Positions 11,226 to 15,066 of a stretch of DNA of 15,066 bases are shown here, piece by piece. Within the stretch, counting starts at the first letter, position 1. Every line of letters starts with the position of its first letter. Made by a program: the position numbers and the translations under genes. A model generated the notes under the pieces. The model did no database searches and was not told the origin of the DNA. It saw only the letters and a program-made list of their open reading frames with translations. Source of the stretch: Candidatus Bathyarchaeota archaeon (GTDB taxonomy: Archaea > Thermoproteota > Bathyarchaeia > TCS64); assembly GCA_030670015.1 (NCBI GenBank), contig DAOVCM010000008.1:1-15066 (forward strand), read 5' to 3'.

Positions 11226-12170
11226 TTATAGCACCACGCTTATATCGAGCTTTTGGACAAGTTCCTTATATCGGTTGCGAATAGTGACCTCCGTGACATG
11301 CGACACCTTTGCTAACGCGCCCTGAGTCCTCCGTTCAGACAGCAGAAGGCTGGCGATGTAGGTACAAGCTGCGGCCATACCTGATGGTCCACGTCCGCTT
11401 GTCAGCTTAAGCGTAATCGCCTGTTCCAAGAGTTTTAAAGCAATACTCTCAGTATCTCCTGAAAGAGCCAACTGACTAATGAACTTAGATATATAGGCAT
11501 GTGGATCGACAGGGGGAACCTCTGTTTTCAGCCTTCGCAAGAGAAATCGATAATTCCTACCACACTCCTTTTTAGTGATGCGCGCCGCCCCACCGATTTC
11601 CTCCATAGTACGGGTCACTTGGCACTGGCGACATGCCAAGTACATTGAGGCAGCGACCACGCCATTTACGGACCGCCCCCGTAAAAGCTGTTTCCTGACA
11701 ATCCCACGGTATAAGAGAGAAGCCGTTTCGAGCACACTTCTCGGGAGATTGAGTTTATAAGAAATTTTAGTCATCTCAGACAGGGCAAATGTGAGGTTCC
11801 TCTGGGTTGAGCCAGAGACTTGAGATCTTCGATTCCACTTCCTGAGCCTATACATTTTCGCCTTTTGCTTGGGCTTAAGCTTCCGGCCTTTACCGTCCTG
11901 GTTGTGCCAGTCTATAATAGTTGATAACCCCTTGTCATGGATGACCCAGGTGAGGGGCGCACCAACCCGGGGGCGCTTATTCATTTGTTCCGCGTTAAAA
12001 GCTCTCCACTCTGGCCCATGGTTCAAGAGAGTTGAGGAGATAACGAAGCCACACTGCTCGCATATGAGTTCTCCAACCTCATCATCTCGGATGAGATTAT
12101 TGTTCCCACATTCTGGACACTCTTTAGATCTTCCACTCACTTCCATCAAGATACACACACGAGGCTTCAT
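11226..12170 (-). CDS. tfb: transcription factor B (TFB)
   Basis: The 314 residues have full TFB architecture. The N-terminal zinc ribbon is C18, C21, C37 and C40 (CPEC...CEQC). The B-reader/linker follows with GPEWRAFNAEQ (52-62) and the GAPLTWVIHDKGLSTII stretch, then two cyclin repeats from about 120-210 and 215-310; the second ends with SEVTIRNRYKEL-like VTEVTIRNRYKELVQ. TFB binds TBP-DNA and the BRE and guides RNA polymerase to the start. ATG 12168-12170 is used; ATG 12144-12146 would drop eight residues before the zinc ribbon. It lies 61 bases after the basic protein upstream. All main elements look intact. Confidence 0.96.
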   Translation of the reverse strand: MKPRVCILMEVSGRSKECPECGNNNLIRDDEVGELICEQCGFVISSTLLNHGPEWRAFNAEQMNKRPRVGAPLTWVIHDKGLSTIIDWHNQDGKGRKLKPKQKAKMYRLRKWNRRSQVSGSTQRNLTFALSEMTKISYKLNLPRSVLETASLLYRGIVRKQLLRGRSVNGVVAASMYLACRQCQVTRTMEEIGGAARITKKECGRNYRFLLRRLKTEVPPVDPHAYISKFISQLALSGDTESIALKLLEQAITLKLTSGRGPSGMAAACTYIASLLLSERRTQGALAKVSHVTEVTIRNRYKELVQKLDISVVL

Positions 12171-12231
12171 ACACGTTTTTTTACTTTTTGTAAAGCTAAT
12201 TCAAAGGCTTACAGTACTTCTAGAGGAATTG

Positions 12232-12546
12232 TTACCTCTTATGTCGCAAAATACGGTTCTTCTCTTGCTGTTCACGTCTATAGGCTCGTTTTCTCTGACC
12301 TTTGATTCTAACCCTTCGGAACCTGTAATTTCTTCTTGGTTCTTCTCGATACTGGTTGATCTTGTGGTAGAATTCCGGATAACTTATCTCATTTTTTAAG
12401 AGCTGAGAGATGTTATCATTCAACTCGATCCTTCTTTCACTCGCTTCCACCTCATCAAACAACCGGGAGTACGCCTTATAAGCTGCCTTAAATTTAAAAC
12501 TCGTCATCTGTTCGAACTCTATTTTCAAAACAGGTTCATTTTCCAT
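12232..12546 (-). CDS. basic hypothetical protein upstream of TFB
   Basis: 104 residues. The first two-thirds are charged and helical (EFEQMTSFKFKAAYKAYSRL, then EVEASERRIELNDNISQLL), likely coiled-coil. The last third is extremely Arg/Lys-rich with repeated RR pairs, suggesting nucleic-acid or ribosome contact. Not recognised. It starts 23 bases after the previous frame and precedes TFB by 61, so it may share its message. A 5-bp inverted repeat (AGAGG...CCTCT) covers its stop. Confidence 0.6.
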   Translation of the reverse strand: MENEPVLKIEFEQMTSFKFKAAYKAYSRLFDEVEASERRIELNDNISQLLKNEISYPEFYHKINQYREEPRRNYRFRRVRIKGQRKRAYRREQQEKNRILRHKR

Positions 12547-12569
12547 TTTAACTAACGTATCCTCACCAT

Positions 12570-12818
12570 CTAAGGCGAGTCACCAATATAAACCCTAGGA
12601 TGAGTTCTTTCGGATCCGTCGGTGTGGAGAAACCAACGGTCTATTAACCCTACCTGTTCTTCTCGTGAAAGTACTACCCCGCCTTGTGTGTAGGCGTTCG
12701 CCTGATTGAGGGAGCCTGGGAACGGAGCCATCTTGCCCTCCTCCGGATGGTCGCATAGGTGCGTGTCATACAATACGAATGAGAACTGCTGAGGAAGAAG
12801 AATATAAAACACGTTCAC
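12570..12818 (-). CDS. hypothetical protein, 82 residues
   Basis: The frame reads MNVFYILLPQQFSFVLYDTH at first and later GKMAPFPGSLNQANAYTQGG and EEQVGLIDRWFLHTDGSE. The composition is varied and protein-like, but no motif is known. A TTAATTTTAA box about 30 bases upstream would fit a leaderless start at ATG 12816-12818. An internal ATG at residue 30 is another option. It could be a fragment; the ending is polar and abrupt. Confidence 0.4.
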   Translation of the reverse strand: MNVFYILLPQQFSFVLYDTHLCDHPEEGKMAPFPGSLNQANAYTQGGVVLSREEQVGLIDRWFLHTDGSERTHPRVYIGDSP

Positions 12819-12911
12819 ATAGGTGCAATGTCGTGAGCAATGTTAAAATTAATGCATGTGGGTGATTACTATTTTAAGACCAATACAAATTAGAATTATA
12901 CCTCAAATTAT

Positions 12912-13014
12912 CTATGTATTCTTCCCAAAAGATTGACCTGTACGGTTTCCTATTACTACTCCTAGGAATGTGAATACGAAGGTTACGGTCTCAATAATGA
13001 CAGCGCGCGCGAGA
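12912..13014 (-). pseudogene. membrane-protein fragment, MntP-like pattern
   Basis: In one frame the minus strand reads AVIIETVTFVFTFLGVVIG followed by NRTGQSFGKNT and TAG. A hydrophobic helix ending in GVxxGxxxGxxFGK recalls MntP manganese exporters, where more protein should follow. No start codon is available: the frame emerges directly from the CG tract 13003-13011. It looks like an internal gene piece bounded by that tract. The family hint is weak. Confidence 0.3.
13003..13011. repeat. alternating (GC)n tract
   Basis: GCGCGCGCG at the 5' edge of the membrane-protein fragment. Confidence 0.75.
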
Positions 13015-13054
13015 AGAATTTATTAAAACATGCTCCCGAGTCACCTTAAATGGT

Positions 13055-13177
13055 TTGTACGTGTTTAGCTCATCTGAACGGAGCTTGATTTAACCTTTTT
13101 TTCACTGAAAAATCTTCACAATTTACGAAAAGAGGGCCAAATCAGGCTCTGTTACATAAGTAGCTAAACACATACAA
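13055..13177. mobile_element. small inverted-repeat (MITE-like) element
   Basis: The outer arms TTGTACGTGTTTAGCT (13055-13070) and its complement at 13162-13177 match at 15 of 16 bases. Further in, a second pair about 19 bases long, containing GGAGCTTGATTT and its counterpart, matches at 15 of 19. ATGG occurs at both outer edges, a possible 4-bp target duplication. No protein is encoded. It lies 100 bases before a transposase gene, which might mobilise it. It could instead be two element ends placed head to head. Confidence 0.55.
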
Positions 13178-13202
13178 TGGTTTTAATTCATTTTCACGTT
13201 AT

Positions 13203-13220
13203 ACGTTGATATTTCAACGT
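13203..13220. repeat. perfect 7-bp hairpin before transposase
   Basis: ACGTTGA, TATT, TCAACGT. It could be part of the insertion-sequence end or a terminator protecting the transposase gene from outside transcription. Confidence 0.35.
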
Positions 13221-13282
13221 GATCGGATGATCTAACAAGGTTTCATGGTTTATCTGGGAGAACGGCCTTACTTTAACATGGA

Positions 13283-14293
13283 ATGGTCAAAGAGACCGGT
13301 TCTCCCATGTTACTGTTAGAGAACTTGGATTTAACTCCCGTCCATTCCATCCTCTGGATGGACCTTCACACGGAGGGCCCTGGGAGGCCCGTCGAGTACA
13401 GCCCTGAGTGGGACCTGAAGGCCCTCCTTCTGCGGCTTATAGAGCAGATCCCGTACGTCAAGGACCTGGTGAAGCGCCTCAGGCGGAACCCGTACCTCAG
13501 ACGGGTGTGCGGATACGGCGACCGGGCTCCATGCGAGGCCCACTTCTCCCAGATGAAGAGGCGGATAGGCGTCGACGGCTTCCGCGCGATAGAGGCGTGG
13601 CTCAGGAGGGAGGCGCTGAGGCTGCGAATGTCCCAGCCCCTCTCCGCCGTCGGCCTCATCCAAGCCGCGTGCATCGACGGCACCGACCTTCCCGCGTGGA
13701 GTAGCACTGACCCCCACAACACCCGACGGGGCCTCGGAGACCCCGACGCAAGGGTGGGCCGCGGCAAGAAGGGGTTCATCCTGGGATACGAGTCCCTGTT
13801 TCAGGTGGACATAGAGGACTTCCCGCTGGGCAACGTGGAGGCCCCAGCGAACGTGAACTAGAAGGATCTCGTGGAGGAGCTCCTCGACCGGGTGCTGAGC
13901 GAGGACATCGAGGTGGAGCTACTGGCTGCGGACAGCCAGTTCGAGGCCAAGAGGATCTTCGACCTCCTCGACTCCCTGAAGATAGGCCACATTATCGCTT
14001 GGAGGCGGCTGAAAGGACGGGTGAACCCGGCGGACGTGCTGACGGTGAAGGACCGTATTGACGTGGAGGGCCCAGAGTGGAAGAGGGTCGTATACAAGAG
14101 GCTGCGGGCGATGGTGGAGGGCTTCAACGGCAGGGCGAAGAGCCGCATGTCGTATCAGCGGCTGACGTGGCAGGGACTGGAGAACGCCTCCACCCATGTC
14201 AGCCTGGTGTTGATGGTGGCGTACGCCATCTGCATAGCTGCCTACCGTATCGGGAGGCCCGAGCTCCGGCAGAGCGTGGCCTTCTTCGCCTGA
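13283..14293 (+). pseudogene. DDE transposase (IS4/IS5-like) broken by in-frame TAG
   Basis: One frame continues across a TAG at 13859-13861; without it the protein would be about 336 residues. The helical N-terminal domain is followed by the catalytic acid in CIDGTDL (D132 or D135), the GKKGFILGYE and EAPANVN strands, the TAG, then the second acid in LLAADSQFE and the glutamate in VYKRLRAMVEGFNGRAKSR, matching the Y-R-E-K type signature of IS4/IS5-like enzymes. All three acids survive. PANVN then TAG then KDLVEELL suggests one sense codon (such as GAG or AAG) became TAG. Base composition is clearly GC-richer than all neighbours, pointing to recent transfer. Terminal repeats could not be fixed. 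Confidence 0.88.
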
Positions 14294-14307
14294 GAGGAGG
14301 GCTGGGG

Positions 14308-14472
14308 ATGGACGGAGAAATAGAGGATACCCTGCATCTATTGGTGCATGGGAGGCCTCTGCAGCATCTGTTATCCTCCCTTGATGGTTTTCGGACGAGT
14401 CTTAAGCTGTATTCACTGGGAAAGAGGTTAAGAGAACGTGTGGCAAGCATCCCAGGGATAGTAAAAGTCTAA
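14308..14472 (+). CDS. 54-residue ORF after transposase, unknown
   Basis: ATG 14308-14310 follows GGAGGGCTGGGG, a strong ribosome site. The frame reads MDGEIEDTLHLLVHGRPLQHLL and ends LKLYSLGKRLRERVASIPGIVKV, with a basic helix near the C-terminus. Base composition returns to that of the host genome, so it is probably outside the insertion sequence. Its TAA stop shares bases with the 21-bp repeat at 14471. Not recognised; it may be the 3' part or whole of a small gene. Confidence 0.5.
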   Translation: MDGEIEDTLHLLVHGRPLQHLLSSLDGFRTSLKLYSLGKRLRERVASIPGIVKV

Positions 14473-14783
14473 TTATTGAATTCGCCCGCGCACTCAATCC
14501 CCATTTTAGGGGCGTTGGCCCTTGCTGAGTAAGTATATTTGCAATCGGTTATGATGACGCATTTTTCAGCTCCTTTTTCTTTTATAAGGTCCTTGAGTTC
14601 CTGTATGTAGCTGATCCCAATGTTTCTCTGGCCAGCTATGCAGAGAAAGATGCAGTTCGAAGCGCCTTGAGAAAGGAAGTTGGTGGTTTTATCTCTTTCC
14701 TTCTCTTTTTTTTGGACCTTCAGCTTTCTGTACTTGATGATAAGTGCCGCTCGTTTCTCCACTGCCGTCTTTGACTCGCTCAT
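14469..14783 (-). pseudogene. second rpb5 copy, N-terminal half only
   Basis: The 104 residues align without gaps to residues 8-97 of the long Rpb5 at 9050-9589 (VEKRAALIIKYRKLKV, GQRNIGI, GAEK, SAR-NAPKM and IE shared). After GIE the homology ends and the frame reads CAGEFNN then TAG, encoded by the CG tract and the 21-bp repeat. The whole RpoH assembly domain is missing. It still has an ATG and an in-frame end, so a free jaw-domain protein could be made; without the assembly domain it should not join polymerase in the usual way. Moderate divergence from the intact copy means the duplication is not recent. Alba copy 2 lies just upstream. Confidence 0.85.
14471..14491 (+). repeat. 21-bp direct repeat, right copy
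   Basis: Identical to 188-208 and in the same orientation, 14283 bases away. It forms the junction where the rpb5 copy loses its homology. Confidence 0.75.
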
Positions 14784-14801
14784 TTAAAATCTTCTAACTG
14801 T

Positions 14802-14808
14802 GCGCGCG
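14802..14808. repeat. alternating (GC)n tract
   Basis: GCGCGCG in the gap between Alba copy 2 and the truncated rpb5 copy, about 19 bases upstream of the latter's ATG. Confidence 0.7.
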
Positions 14809-14867
14809 ATAAGACAAGGAGAGTAGATGTATCTTTTTCTGTGCCTTACAGATTTATTGCAGGGTCA

Positions 14868-15066
14868 CTATCTTTTTAAGACGATTGTTATCGTGCTGAC
14901 GTTCCTCATCCGTCCCTCTAGAGATTCAAGCTCTTCAGTTCCGATCTCTACCTTCTCAACAGTGAGATTTTCCATAAACCTGTTTCTCGTTACCTCAGCC
15001 ACATCTACAGCGGTGCTTATGGCACGGCCTCTTGCTTTCAACGCAACCCTGCTCCCTCCGTCCTTT
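14868..15066 (-). CDS. albA: Alba chromatin protein, copy 2 (5' part outside window)
   Basis: The frame from the right edge to TAG 14868-14870 gives 65 residues: GGSRVALKARGRAISTAVD, AEVTRNRFMENLTVEKVEIGTEE and the final strand RNVSTITIVLKR. This is the C-terminal two-thirds of Alba, closely related to copy 1 (7309-7695) but ending right after the last strand, with no acidic tail. Two Alba forms in one cell usually make homo- and heterodimers that change how DNA is bridged. The start lies beyond the window. Confidence 0.93.
   Translation of the reverse strand, partial: KDGGSRVALKARGRAISTAVDVAEVTRNRFMENLTVEKVEIGTEELESLEGRMRNVSTITIVLKR

Larger units (their letters stand above)
12819..13282. 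other. AT-rich gap with remnant and small inverted-repeat element
   Basis: No intact gene. It holds a membrane-helix remnant (12912-13014), a CG tract, a 123-bp inverted-repeat element (13055-13177) and a hairpin before the transposase. Confidence 0.55.

Noticed and set aside
13331..13779. Several long frames on the minus strand and in a third frame over the transposase
   Set aside because: High GC lowers stop frequency; Arg/Pro/Ser-rich shadows of the transposase frame.
13859..13861. TAG as pyrrolysine codon
   Set aside because: No pyl genes are visible and other genes here end in TAG normally (for example Alba copy 2); a nonsense mutation is simpler.
130..14808. CG tracts as ligation junctions of a library made with an enzyme cutting GCGCGC
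   Set aside because: Tract lengths vary from 6 to 11 and several lie in ordinary intergenic gaps with coherent neighbours, so I favour a natural origin. Read-level support should still be checked.
1..15066. CRISPR array, rRNA or tRNA gene
   Set aside because: No regularly spaced repeats and no recognisable rRNA or tRNA sequence on either strand.

Overview
The window reads as the chromosome (or a large replicon) of an archaeon, most likely of the TACK group. The evidence is a set of archaeal-type information genes: TATA-binding protein (TBP), transcription factor B (TFB), two Alba chromatin proteins, an Rpb5/RpoH RNA polymerase subunit and ribosomal protein S30e, plus many small zinc ribbons, TATA boxes at archaeal distances, one apparently leaderless gene, and Shine-Dalgarno sites of the GGAGGTGA type used with ATG, GTG and TTG starts. 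I cannot name the species.

Layout. Positions 1-2400 hold the 3' end of an unknown acidic protein, then minus-strand genes: a chimeric small ORF, a cut gene start, a zinc ribbon, a cold-shock protein, an LLM-class oxidoreductase and a frameshifted scrap of a PelF-like glycosyltransferase. A small plus-strand ORF of unknown role follows. Positions 2720-7695 are one long minus-strand gene string, read from high to low coordinate: Alba, PelF-type glycosyltransferase, a membrane protein, an MscS channel, a GIY-YIG-like protein, TBP, a second membrane protein and a double zinc ribbon. Most neighbours overlap or nearly touch. A TATA box near 7895 and two hairpins suggest a structured leader for this operon.

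Positions 7700-9000 are mostly non-coding, with a leaderless plus-strand zinc ribbon and a stand-alone Lrp/AsnC effector domain. Positions 9050-12820 are minus strand again: a long, eukaryote-like Rpb5, then nuclease-like protein - S30e - cold-shock protein - small ORF as one operon, then TFB with two upstream unknown genes. The right end carries a small inverted-repeat element, a GC-rich DDE transposase gene broken by an in-frame TAG, a second rpb5 copy cut to its N-terminal half, and a partial second Alba.

The most striking signal is not a gene. Alternating (CG)n tracts of 6-11 bases recur more than a dozen times, mostly between genes. In two cases where an intact paralogue in the same window allows comparison (PelF fragment, rpb5 fragment), homology stops exactly at such a tract. 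A third gene start (394-519) appears to be cut the same way. A 21-bp direct repeat ending in such a tract is joined to two different truncated reading frames 14.28 kb apart. This suggests a recombination or joining process tied to Z-DNA-prone sequence, or possibly an assembly artefact that must be excluded. The second main point is the Rpb5 with a full N-terminal jaw domain, which ordinary archaeal RpoH lacks.
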